Made by a program: the position numbers and the translations under genes. A stretch of 64,000 nt of DNA from Thinopyrum elongatum (taxonomy: Eukaryota > Streptophyta > Magnoliopsida > Poales > Poaceae), in NCBI GenBank assembly GCA_011799875.1, contig JAAAXO010000130.1, forward strand, positions 1-64,000, read 5' to 3'. Positions 46,637 to 57,446 of the stretch are shown piece by piece. Below the pieces are notes generated by a model. That model saw only the letters and a list, made by a program, of their open reading frames with translations. It was not told where the DNA came from and ran no database searches. Each line of letters begins with the position of its first letter. The first letter of the stretch is position 1.

Positions 46637-47558
46637 TGATAGAGGCGAGGGTGTCCCGATCTTTCGATGAGATGATAGTTATTGTTTTTGGTGGAGTAGA
46701 CTTTGACGATCCGACTACGAACGTGCGAGGACGTCGCGCCTTAGCAATCGCTAAACCAACTCCGAGAGGTTATTGACCACGCCGGAGCACAATCAACCTG
46801 ACCACGAGGGTCTATCTCCTGCAAGCAAACGAAGAACAAGCAAGAAACTAAGATTTGCAATCTGGATATTGCGAATATAAGATGAAAGCTTTATTGATCA
46901 AGGTGGGGTTCTGTGACGTCTTGGTCTCGTCGTTGAACACAAACGAAGTACGCGAAGTTGCAGCTATGGCGAACTTTTAATCTAAACAAAACCCAAAGTC
47001 TAAACGGTGCCCTAAGGGCTGTATATATGGAGGAAGAGGAGGGGATTTCGTGGCCCTTGAAGGAGGGGTCCGAAACCAACCCTATCTCTTGTTTCCCCAC
47101 ACATACGGACTCTAAAAACAGCCTATACTCAAGTATTTCGAAATTACATGGGCCTGGCCCAATAATAAGGTGATGCAGCACCTATAATAGCCTCTGGACG
47201 AAATTGATGAAGTGACATCTTGTATATTTCGTCCAAGGCTTCCTGCACTCATTATGGTGGCTTCAAAGTCCTGAAATCATCACTTGTAACTCCGTTCTTG
47301 TTCACCTTGTGCATGCCATCATCTCCATGCTTGAACTTGCTCCAAGGTTCCTCTTTCTTGTCCAAGCTAGGCCCTTCATTTGTAAGCAAAACAAATGTAT
47401 CCAATTTAGGCAGCATCATATTCTCATGAACTTTAGAATCATTACCAAGAAACGAAAGTACCTGATATTTTAATTGGCGTGCGCGAGCTCTAGTAATTGA
47501 TCCAGTATGTATAGAAGCAGGGGCTGTGGGTGTAACAATGGTATTGATGTCCTCATCA
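46637..47558 (-). repeat. CRW LTR shared by J and K
   Basis: 922 bp, minus orientation. It is the 3' LTR of K (polypurine-tract complement at 47559) and at the same time stands directly upstream of the J pol fragment, with no primer site between. Left flank ACTTC. Confidence 0.92.
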
Positions 47559-48625
47559 TCCTCCCCTTCTTGAAATGAAGTCGTCCTCGACGGAAGCTCA
47601 TCTTCCTCACCCAAATAAGGCTTCAGATCTGCAATGTTAAAAGTGGGACTAACCCCAAAATCTGCAGGCAGCTCAAGTTTATATGCATTATCATTTATTT
47701 TCTCTAACACCTTAAAAGGACCATCAGCATGTGGCATTAGCTTTGATTTGCGCAAATCAGGAAATATATCCTTACGCAAATGTAACCAAACAAGATCTCC
47801 AGGTGCAAACACAACATGTTTTCTACCCTTATCTCCAGCAAGTTTATATTTAGCATTCATACGCTCAATGTTCTCCTTAGTTAACTCATGCATTTTTAAG
47901 ATCAATTCAGCACGTTGTTTAGCATCAAAATTAACCTTCTCCGAAGATGGAAGAGGCAACAAATCAATTGGTGCACGAGGAAGGAAACCATACACAATTT
48001 CAAAAGGACACATCTTAGTAGTAGAATGCAATGAACGATTATAAGCAAATTCAATATGAGGCAAGCATTCTTCCCACATTTTCTTGTTATTCTTCAAAAC
48101 AGCCCTAAGCATAGTAGACAATGTTCTATTGACTACTTCAGTTTGTCCATCAGTTTGGGGGTGACATGTAGTACTAAAAAGCAGTTTAGTCCCCAACTTA
48201 GCCCATAAACATCTCCAAAAGTGGCTAAGAAATTTCGTATCACGATCTGAAACAATAGTATTTGGCACACCATGCAAGCGTATAATTTCACGAAAGAACA
48301 AATCAGCAACATTAACAGCATCATCGTTTTATGACATGGTTTAAAGTGTGCCATTTTCGAGAACCTATCCACGACAACAAATATGCTATCCCTCCCCTTC
48401 TTTGTTTGAGGTAAACCTAAAACAAAGTCCATAGATATATCCTCCCAAGGAACACTAGGTACAGGCAAAGGCATATATAAACCATGAGGATTGAGTCGTG
48501 ACTTAGCTTTTTGACATGTAGTGCAGCGAGCAACAAAACGCTCAACATCCCGTCTCATCTTTGGCCAAAAGAAATGTGTAGCAAGTATATCCTCCGTCTT
48601 CTTCACGCCAAAGTATCCCATTAAT
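47559..48625 (-). pseudogene. pol: CRW integrase fragment K
   Basis: Minus-strand integrase starts within the zinc domain ([22 protein letters not shown]) at 48621 and runs through the catalytic core and GPFKVLEK module into the LTR at 47558, ending near 47252. One base is missing near 48326 (TCATCGTTTTATG against TCATCGCTTTTATG), which shifts the frame between the first and second catalytic Asp. Everything upstream of the zinc domain is cut off by a plus LTR at 48626. The copy is non-functional. Confidence 0.88.
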
Positions 48626-49547
48626 TGATGAGGACATCAATACCATTGTTACACCCACAGCCCCTGCTTCTATACATACTGGACCAATTACTAGAGCTCG
48701 CACACGTCAATTAAAATATCAGGTACTTTCGTTTCTTGGTAATGATTCTAAAGTTCATGAGAATATGATGCTGCCTAAATTGGATACATTTGTTTTGCTT
48801 ACAAATGAAGGGCCTAGCTTGGACAAGAAAGAGGAACCTTGGAGCAAGTTCAAGCATGGAGATGATGGCATGCACAAGGGGAACAAGAACGGAGTTACAA
48901 GTGATGATTTCAGGACTTTGAAGCCACCATAATGAGTGCAGAAAGCCTTGGACGAAATATACAAGATGTCACTTCATAAATTTCGTCCAGAGGCTATTAT
49001 AGGTGCTGCGTCACCTTATTATTGGGCCAGGCCCATGTAATTTCGAAATACTTGAGTATAGGCTGTTTTTAGAGTCCGTATGTGTGGGGAAACAAGAGAT
49101 AGGGTTGGTTTCGGACCCCTCCTTCAAGGGCCACGAAATTCCCTCCTCTTCCTCCATATATACAGCCCTTAGGGCACCGTTTAGACTTTGGGTTTTGTTT
49201 AGATTAAAAGTTCGCCATAGCTGCAACTTCGCGTACTTCGTTTGTGTTCAACGACCAGACCAAGACGTCACAGAACCCCACCTTGATCAATAAAGCTTTC
49301 ATCTTATATTCGCAATATCCAGATTGCAAATCTTAGTTTCTTGCTTGTTCTTCGTTTGCTTGCAGGAGATAGACCCTCGTGGTCAGGTTGATTGTGCTCC
49401 GGCGTGGTCAGTAACCTCTCAGAGTTGGTTTAGCGATTGCTAAGGCGCGACGTCCTCGCACGTTCGTAGTCGGATCGTCAAAGTCTACTCCACCAAAAAT
49501 GATAGCTATCATCTCATCGAAAGATCGGGACACCCTCGCCTCTATCA
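48626..49547 (+). repeat. CRW LTR joined directly to pol of L
   Basis: 922 bp from TGATGAGGACATC to CTCTATCA, followed without primer site by CTTTTGCACCGACCG of pol. Left flank TTAAT is in K integrase; the partner TTAAT copy is not in the window. Confidence 0.92.
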
Positions 49548-50921
49548 CTTTTGCACCGACCGAGTATCTTTTCTTGGCTATGTTGTTACTCCACAGGGAA
49601 TTGAAGTTGATAAAGCCAAGATTGAAGCTATTGAGAGTTGGCCACAGCCCAAAACGGTCACTCAAGTGAGGAGTTTTCTTGGACTCGCTGGTTTCTATAG
49701 GCGTTTTGTGAGAGATTTCAGCACCATTGCTGCACCTCTCAATGAGCTTACAAAGAAGGATGTGCCTTTTGTTTGGGGTACCTCACAGGAAGAAGCCTTC
49801 ACGGTATTGAAAGATAAGTTGACACATGCTCCTTTACTCCAACTTCCTGATTTTAATAAGACTTTTGAGCTTGAATGTGATGCTAGTGGAATTGGATTAG
49901 GAGGTGGTTTATTACAAGATGGCAAACCTGTTGCATACTTTTCTGAAAAATTGAGTGGGCCTAGTCTGAACTATTCTACTTATGATAAAGAATTATATGC
50001 TCTTGTTCGGACCTTAGAAACATGGCAACATTATTTATGGCCCAAAGAATTTGTTATACATTCTGATCATGAATCTTTGAAACACATTAAAAGTCAAGCA
50101 AAACTGAACCGTAGACATGCTAAATGGGTTGAATTTATTGAGACTTTCCCTTATGTCATTAAACACAAGAAGGGTAAAGAAAATGTTATTGCTGATGCAT
50201 TGTCTCGTCGTTATACTATGCTTTCACAACTTGACTTTAAAATATTTGGTTTGGAGACCATCAAAGATCAATATGTGCATGATGCTGAATTTAAAGATGT
50301 ATTGCAGAATTGTAAGGAAGGGAGAACATGGAACAAGTTCGTCGTTAACGATGGATTTGTGTTTCGTGCTAACAAGCTATGCATTCCAGCTAGCTCCGTT
50401 CATCTTTTGTTGTTGCAGGAGGCGCATGGAGGAGGATTAATGGGACACTTTGGCGTGAAGAAGACGGAGGATATACTTTCTACACATTTCTTTTGGCCAA
50501 AGATGAGACGGGATGTTGAGCGTTTTGTTGCTCGCTGCACTACATGTCAAAAAGCTAAGTCACGACTCAATCCTCATGGTTTATATATGCCTTTGCCTGT
50601 ACCTAGTGTTCCTTGGGAGGATATATCTATGGACTTTGTTTTAGGTTTACCTCGAACAAAGAAGGGGAGGGATAGCATATTTGTTGTCGTGGATAGGTTC
50701 TCGAAAATGGCACACTTTATACCATGTCATAAAAGCGATGATGCTGTTAATGTTGCTGATTTGTTCTTTCGTGAAATTATACGCTTGCATGGTGTGCCAA
50801 ATACTATTGTTTCAGATCGTGATACTAAATTTCTTAGCCACTTTTGGAGATGTTTATGGGCTAAGTTGGGGACTAAACTGCTTTTTAGTACTACATGTCA
50901 CCCCCAAACTGATGGACAAAC
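49548..50921 (+). pseudogene. pol: CRW pol fragment L: RNase H and partial integrase fused to LTR
   Basis: The fragment starts in the RT thumb ([12 protein letters not shown]), continues through RNase H and the integrase zinc domain and core up to HPQTDGQT, and there joins the LTR start, losing the catalytic Glu and the C-terminal half of integrase. The join keeps the frame, so an open stretch runs on to 51228 as an integrase-core/tail fusion of at least 520 codons. A 3-bp overlap (TGA) at the junction suggests a microhomology deletion. Same left breakpoint as M. Confidence 0.87.
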
Positions 50922-51843
50922 TGATGAGGACATCAATACCATTGTTACACCCACAGCCCCTGCTTCTATACATACTGGACCAATTACTAGAGCTCGCGCA
51001 CGTCAATTAAAATATCAGGTACTTTCGTTTCTTGGTAATGATTCTAAAGTTCATGAGAATATGATGCTGCCTAAATTGGATACATTTGTTTTGCTTACAA
51101 ATGAAGGGCCTAGCTTGGACAAGAAAGAGGAACCTTGGAGCAAGTTCAAGCATGGAGATGATGGCATGCAAAAGGGGAACAAGAACGGAGTTACAAGTGA
51201 TGATTTCAGGACTTTGAAGCCACCATAATGAGTGCAGGAAGCCTTGGACGAAATATACAAGATGTCACTTCATAAATTTCGTCCAGAGGCTATTATAGGT
51301 GCTGCGTCACCTTATTATTGGGCCAGGCCCATGTAATTTCGAAATACTTGAGTATAGGCTGTTTTTAGAGTCCGTATGTGTGGGGAAACAAGAGATAGGG
51401 TTGGTTTCGGACCCCTCCTTCAAGGGCCACGAAATTCCCTCCTCTTCCTCCATATATACAGCCCTTAGGGCACCGTTTAGACTTTGGGTTTTGTTTAGAT
51501 TAAAAGTTCGCCATAGCTGCAACTTCGCGTACTTCGTTTGTGTTCAACGACCAGACCAAGACGTCACAGAACCCCACCTTGATCAATAAAGCTTTCATCT
51601 TATATTCGCAATATCCAGATTGCAAATCTTAGTTTCTTGCTTGTTCTTCGTTTGCTTGCAGGAGATAGACCCTCGTGGTCAGGTTGATTGTGCTCCGGCG
51701 TGGTCAGTAACCTCTCAGAGTTGGTTTAGCGATTGCTAAGGCGCGACGTCCTCGCACGTTCGTAGTCGGATCGTCAAAGTCTACTCCACCAAAAACGATA
51801 GCTATCATCTCATCGAAAGATCGGGACACCCTCGCCTCTATCA
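50922..51843 (+). repeat. CRW LTR between L and M
   Basis: 922 bp, plus orientation. It serves as 3' LTR for L and, with no primer site, abuts the M pol fragment at CTTTTGCACCG, exactly as the LTR at 48626-49547 abuts L. Confidence 0.92.
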
Positions 51844-54106
51844 CTTTTGCACCGACCGAGTATCTTTTCTTGGCTATGTTGTTACTCCACAGGGAATTGA
51901 AGTTGATAAAGCCAAGATTGAAGCTATTGAGAGTTGGCCACAGCCCAAAACGGTCACTCAAGTGAGGAGTTTTCTTGGACTCGCTGGTTTCTATAGGCGT
52001 TTTGTGAGAGATTTCAGCACCATTGCTGCACCTCTCAATGAGCTTACAAAGAAGGATGTGCCTTTTGTTTGGGGTACCTCACAGGAAGAAGCCTTCACGG
52101 TATTGAAAGATAAGTTGACACATGCTCCTTTACTCCAATTTCCTGATTTTAATAAGACTTTTGAGCTTGAATGTGATGCTAGTGGAATTGGATTAGGAGG
52201 TGTTTTATTACAAGATGGCAAACCTGTTGCATACTTTTCTGAAAAATTGAGTGGGCCTAGTCTGAACTATTCTACTTATGATAAAGAATTATATGCTCTT
52301 GTTCGGACCTTAGAAACATGGCAACATTATTTATGGCCCAAAGAATTTGTTATACATTCTGATCATGAATCTTTGAAACACATTAAAAGTCAAGCAAAAT
52401 TGAACCGTAGACATGCTAAATGGGTTGAATTTATTGGGACTTTCCCTTATGTCATTAAACACAAGAAGGGTAAAGAAAATGTTATAGCTGATGCATTGTC
52501 TCGTCGTTATACTATGCTTTCACAACTTGACTTTAAAATATTTGGTTTGGAGACCATCAAAGATCAATATGTGCATGATGCTGAATTTAAAGATGTATTG
52601 CAGAATTGTAAGGAAGGGAGAACATGGAACAAGTTCGTCGTTAACGATGGATTTGTGTTTCGTGCTAACAAGCTATGCATTCCAGCTAGCTCCGTTCGTC
52701 TTTTGTTGTTGCAGGAGGCGCATGGAGGAGGATTAATGGGACACTTTGGCGTGAAGAAGACGGAGGATATACTTGCTACACATTTCTTTTGGCCAAAGAT
52801 GAGACGGGATGTTGAGCGTTTTGTTGCTCGCTGCACTACATGTCAAAAAGCTAAGTCACGACTCAATCCTCATGGTTTATATATGCCTTTGCCTGTACCT
52901 AGTGTTCCTTGGGAGGATATATCTATGGACTTTGTTTTAGTTTTACCTCGAACAAAGAAGGGGAGGGATAGCATATTTGTTGTCGTGGATAGGTTCTCGA
53001 AAATGGCACACTTTATACCATGTCATAAAAGCGATGATGCTGTTAATGTTGCTGATTTGTTCTTTCGTGAAATTATACGCTTGCATGGTGTGCCAAATAC
53101 TATTGTTTCAGATCGTGATACTAAATTTCTTAGCCACTTTTGGAGATGTTTATGGGCTAAGTTGGGGACTAAACTGCTTTTTAGTACTACATGTCACCCC
53201 CAAACTGATGGACAAACTGAAGTAGTCAATAGAACATTGTCTACTATGCTTAGGGCTGTTTTGAAGAATAACAAGAAAATGTGTGAAGAATGCTTGCCTC
53301 ATATTGAATTTGCTTATAATCGTTCATTGCATTCTACTACTAAGATGTGTCCTTTTGAAATTGTGTATGGTTTCCTTCCTCGTGCACCAATTGATTTGTT
53401 GCCTCTTCCATCTTCGGAGAAGGTTAATTTTGATGCTAAACAACGTGCTGAATTGATCTTAAAAATGCATGAGTTAACTAAGGAGAACATTGAGCGTATG
53501 AATGCTAAATATAAACTTGCTGGAGATAAGGGTAGAAAACATGTTGTGTTTGCACCTGGAGATCTTGTTTGGTTACATTTGCGTAAGGATAGATTTCCTG
53601 ATTTGCGCAAATCAAAGCTAATGCCACGTGCTGATGGTCGTTTTAAGGTGTTAGAGAAAATAAATGATAATGCATATAAACTTGAGCTGCCTGCAGATTT
53701 TGGGGTTAGTCCCACTTTTAACATTGCAGATCTGAAGCCTTATTTGGGTGAGGAAGATGAGCTTCCGTCGAGGACGACTTCATTTCAAGAAGGGGAGGAT
53801 GATGAGGACATCAATACCATTGTTACACCCACAACCCCTGCTTCTATACATACTGGACCAATTACTAGAGCTCGCGCACGCCAATTAAAATATCAGGTAC
53901 TTTCGTTTCTTGGTAATGATTCTAAAGTTCATGAGAATATGATGCTGCCTAAATTGGATACATTTGTTTTGCTTACAAATGAAGGGCCTAGCTTGGACAA
54001 GAAAGAGGAACCTTGGAGCAAGTTCAAGCATGGAGATGATGGCATGCGCAAGGGGAACAAGAACGGAGTTACAAGTGATGATTTCAGGACTTTGAAGCCA
54101 CCATAA
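51844..54106 (+). pseudogene. pol: CRW pol fragment M: RNase H and full integrase with LTR-encoded tail
   Basis: The frame is open from the LTR junction in the RT thumb to the stop at 54106. It includes RNase H, integrase zinc domain (CTTCQKAK), the DD35E core with all three acidic residues, the C-terminal module and about 102 codons inside the LTR (from 53800). Two substitutions stand out against [10 protein letters not shown] for VLGLPRTKK beside the first Asp, and DGRFKVLEK for DGPFKVLEK in the module that is normally GPF. There is no gag, protease or RT palm. The stop lies at the same LTR position as in all CRW copies. Confidence 0.88.
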
Positions 54107-54721
54107 TGAGTGCAGGAAGCCTTGGACGAAATATACAAGTTGTCACTTCATAAATTTCGTCCAGAGGCTATTATAGGTGCTGCGTCACCTTATTATTGGG
54201 CCAGGCCCATGTAATTTCGAAATACTTGAGTATAGGCTGTTTTTAGAGTCCGTATGTGTGGGGAAACAAGAGATAGGGTTGGTTTCGGACCCCTCCTTCA
54301 GGGGCCACGAAATCCCCTCCTCTTCCTCCATATATACAGCCCTTAGGGCACCGTTTAGACTTTGGGTTTTGTTTAGATTAAAAGTTCGCCATAGCTGCAA
54401 CTTCGCGTACTTCGTTTGTGTTCAACGACCAGACCAAGACGTCACAGAACCCCACCTTGATCAATAAAGCTTTCATCTTATATTCGCAATATCCAGATTG
54501 CAAATCTTAGTTTCTTGCTTGTTCTTCGTTTGCTTGCAGGAGATAGACCCTCGTGGTCAGGTTGATTGTGCTCCGGCGTGGTCAATAACCTCTCGGAGTT
54601 GGTTTAGCGATTGCTAAGGCGCGACGTCCTCGCACGTTCGTAGTCGGATCGTCAAAGTCTACTCCACCAAAAACGATAGCTATCATCTCATCGAAAGATC
54701 GGGACACCCTCGCCTCTATCA
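53800..54721 (+). repeat. 3' LTR of M, right edge of the compound insertion
   Basis: 922 bp, preceded by the polypurine tract AAGAAGGGGAGGA and ending CTCTATCA at 54721. The next 5 bp TGTAA match the left flank of the LTR at 36424. Confidence 0.93.
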
Positions 54722-57446
54722 TGTAATAACACACCTCCTAATCCAATTCCACTAGCATCACAGTCAAGCTCAAAAGTCTTATTAAAATCAGGAAGTTGGA
54801 GTAAAGGAGCATGTGTCAACTTATCTTTCAATACCGTGAAGGCTTCTTCCTGTGCGGTACCCCAAACAAAAGGCACATCCTTCCTTGTAAGCTCATTGAG
54901 AGGTGCAGCAATGGTGCTAAAATCTCTCACAAAACGCCTATAGAAACCAGCGAGGCCAAGGAAACTCCTCACTTGTGTGATCGTTTTGGGCTGCGGCCAA
55001 CTCTCAATAGCTTCAATCTTGACTTTATCAACTTCAATTCCCTGAGGAGTAACAACATAGCCAAGAAAAGATACTCGGTCGGTGCAAAAGGTGCACTTCC
55101 CAAGGTTACCAAACAAACGTGCATCACGTAGAGCAATAAAAACAGCACGTAAATGTTCCAAATGTTCCTCCAAAGATCTGCTATAAATCAATATATCATC
55201 AAAGTAAACTACCACAAATCGTCCAATGAAAGCACGTAAAACTTTGTTCATTAATCTCACGAAAGTACTAGGTGCATTAGTTAACCCAAAAGGCATGACT
55301 AACCATTCATATAAACCAAACTTAGTTTAAAATGCTGTTTTCCATTCATCTCCTAATTTCATACGAATTTGATGGTATCCACTACGCAAATCAACTTTGG
55401 AGAATATTGTAGAGCCACTCAATTCATCAAGCATATCATCTAGTCTAGGAATAGGATGACGATAGCGAATAGTAATATTATTAATGCCTCTACAATCAAC
55501 ACACATACGTGATGTACCATCCTTTTTTGGCACTAGTATAATAGGAACAGCACAAGGACTAAGAGATTCGCGTATATAACCTTTGTCGAGCAACTCCTGT
55601 ACTTGACGCATAATCTCCTTCGTCTCCTCTGGATTGGCACGGTATGGCGCACGGTTTGGCAGCGAAGCATCGGGAATTAAGTCAATCTGATGCTCAATCC
55701 CGCGAATAGGTGGTAATCCCGGTGGCACGTCTTGTGGAAAGACATCAGCAAACTCCTGCAAAATGTTAGTGACAGCAGGAGGCAAAGAGGAAGGCACGTC
55801 CTCGAATGAAAAAAACGCCTCTTTGCACACAAAAGCATAGCAAACAGATTTGCTGAAATCTAGCTCATCAATATCAGATTTGGTGGCAAGTAAACATGCA
55901 CTTTTCAATTTAATTTCAGAAGCAACACTAGATGGTTTATTATTAGGCTTCACTTGTTGCTCAAATTCTTTTGCCACAATCTGATTTTCACTCTTATTTT
56001 TCTCCTGTTTTTCTTTACTAGCTCTATTAATATCATCTTTCAAAATAGAATCATGAGTCATAGGAAGCAAAGTAATATATTTATCCTTATGAACAAGAGT
56101 ATACTGATTGTTTCTACCATGGTGTACAGAATTTTTATCAAATTGCCATGGTCTACCAAGTAATAATGAACATGCTTGCATAGGTACCACATCACAATCA
56201 ACATAATCAGCATATGTAGAGATACTAAAATGCACACGAACAGTACGTGTTACCTTAACCTTGCCGCTGTTGTTGAACCATTGGATATAGTAAGGATGTG
56301 GATGTGGTCTTGTGGTGAGAGATAGCTTCTCCACCATCTCCATGCTAGCCAAGTTGTTGCAGCTCCCTCCATCTATGATGACGCGAACAGAACGTTCCTT
56401 CACAACTCCCTTTGTATGGAACAAATTATGTCTCTGATTTTGCTCAGCTTGTGTGACCTGCACACTCAAAACACGTTGAGCAGCTAAACATTCATACCTG
56501 TCAGCGTCTTCAGGAGCCATGTATTGTGTCTCATGATTAGAATCATCTCCACCGTGTTCATCACTTGTAATAAGAGCCAAAGTCTCCTCATCATAGTCAC
56601 TAGCGGACTCATACCCACCATCCTCAGTAGCAATCATAACACGCGGAGATTGGCATTCTCTCGCATAATGACCTCTTCCTTACAACGACGACAAATAATA
56701 TCATGTGTGTGCCCTGTTGATGCCATAGATGAAGAAGAGCTCTGGGCAGGCCCAGAAGATGTACTCTTGGCAGATGGTGGTGGTGGTGCCAGTTTTCTTG
56801 TATCTCGGTTGGAATTGGCGGCTGAAGTCAGTGGTGCTGCAGTAGGACGTGTGGGAGTAGAGGAGGCACACGGTGTCCATGATGAAGATCGACCAGCAGA
56901 AAAATTAGTTCGCGCCAATGCCTGTCGATCCTGCACTTCACGTTCAGCTTTACAAGCAAGATGGAATAAACGAGTGATATTATTATACTCCTTATACTCT
57001 AGAATGGTCCGAATCTCTCTATTTAATCCACCCATAAAACGTGCAAGCATAGCTTCATTCTCCTCAACAATACCACATCTAATCATGCCAGTTTGTAATT
57101 CCTGATAATATTCTTCTACAGAATTTTTTCCTTGTCTTAAGCGCTGCAATTTTTGAAGTAATTCACGTTGATAATATGGTGGAACCCAACGAGTACGCAT
57201 AGCAGTTTTCAAAGCAGCCCACGTAGCTGGAATAGGATATAATCTACAATGTTTAGACCACCATACACATGCAAAACTAGTAAAAGCACAAACAGCAGCA
57301 GCAACACGTCTCTCCTCGGGATATTGTAAACATGTAAAACGTTGTTCAGTTTCTAACTCCCAAGTAAGATATATATCAGGAACATATCTACCCGCAAATG
57401 GTGGAATATTCAAGTTCAGTTTAGGAAGATGGTCATGATCTCGTAC
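54722..57446 (-). pseudogene. Element H gag, protease, RT and start of RNase H
   Basis: Minus strand, from gag (beginning at 57446 within the KLNIPPF region before the capsid core) through the knuckle, protease DGGS, RT ([17 protein letters not shown]) to RNase [10 protein letters not shown]. Three lesions are visible. The gag N-terminus is replaced by unrelated sequence at 57447. One base is missing in the knuckle codons near 56680, so the frame runs CRRCKEEV. A nonsense codon at 55327-55329 (AAA to TAA) falls within KTAFKTKFG of RT. The second half resumes open from 55296. Together with 35079-36423 this is one broken gag-pol gene. Confidence 0.88.

Larger units (their letters stand above)
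36424..54721. mobile_element. Compound CRW insertion in RNase H of element H
   Basis: The outer ends are a plus LTR start at 36424 and a plus LTR end at 54721, flanked by TGTAA at 36419-36423 and 54722-54726, with host coding sequence continuing on both sides. Inside are eight or more CRW pieces of both orientations: N and O (gag halves, head to head), J and K (minus pol pieces) and L and M (plus pol pieces). Of the inner junctions none shows both copies of a target duplication, so recombination has shaped the interior. Confidence 0.82.
25845..57446 (-). mobile_element. Minus-strand CRW/Cereba-like element H, opened by two large nested insertions
   Basis: H can be rebuilt from three blocks: 3' LTR (25845-26244 plus 34558-35078), integrase to RNase H (35079-36423), and RNase H to gag (54722-57446). 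The Quinta-like compound separates the LTR halves with GGAAG on both sides; the CRW compound separates the pol halves with TGTAA on both sides. Left flank is AGGAG in the satellite. The 5' part (gag N-terminus, leader, 5' LTR) is lost at 57446, where unrelated sequence begins. Confidence 0.85.
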
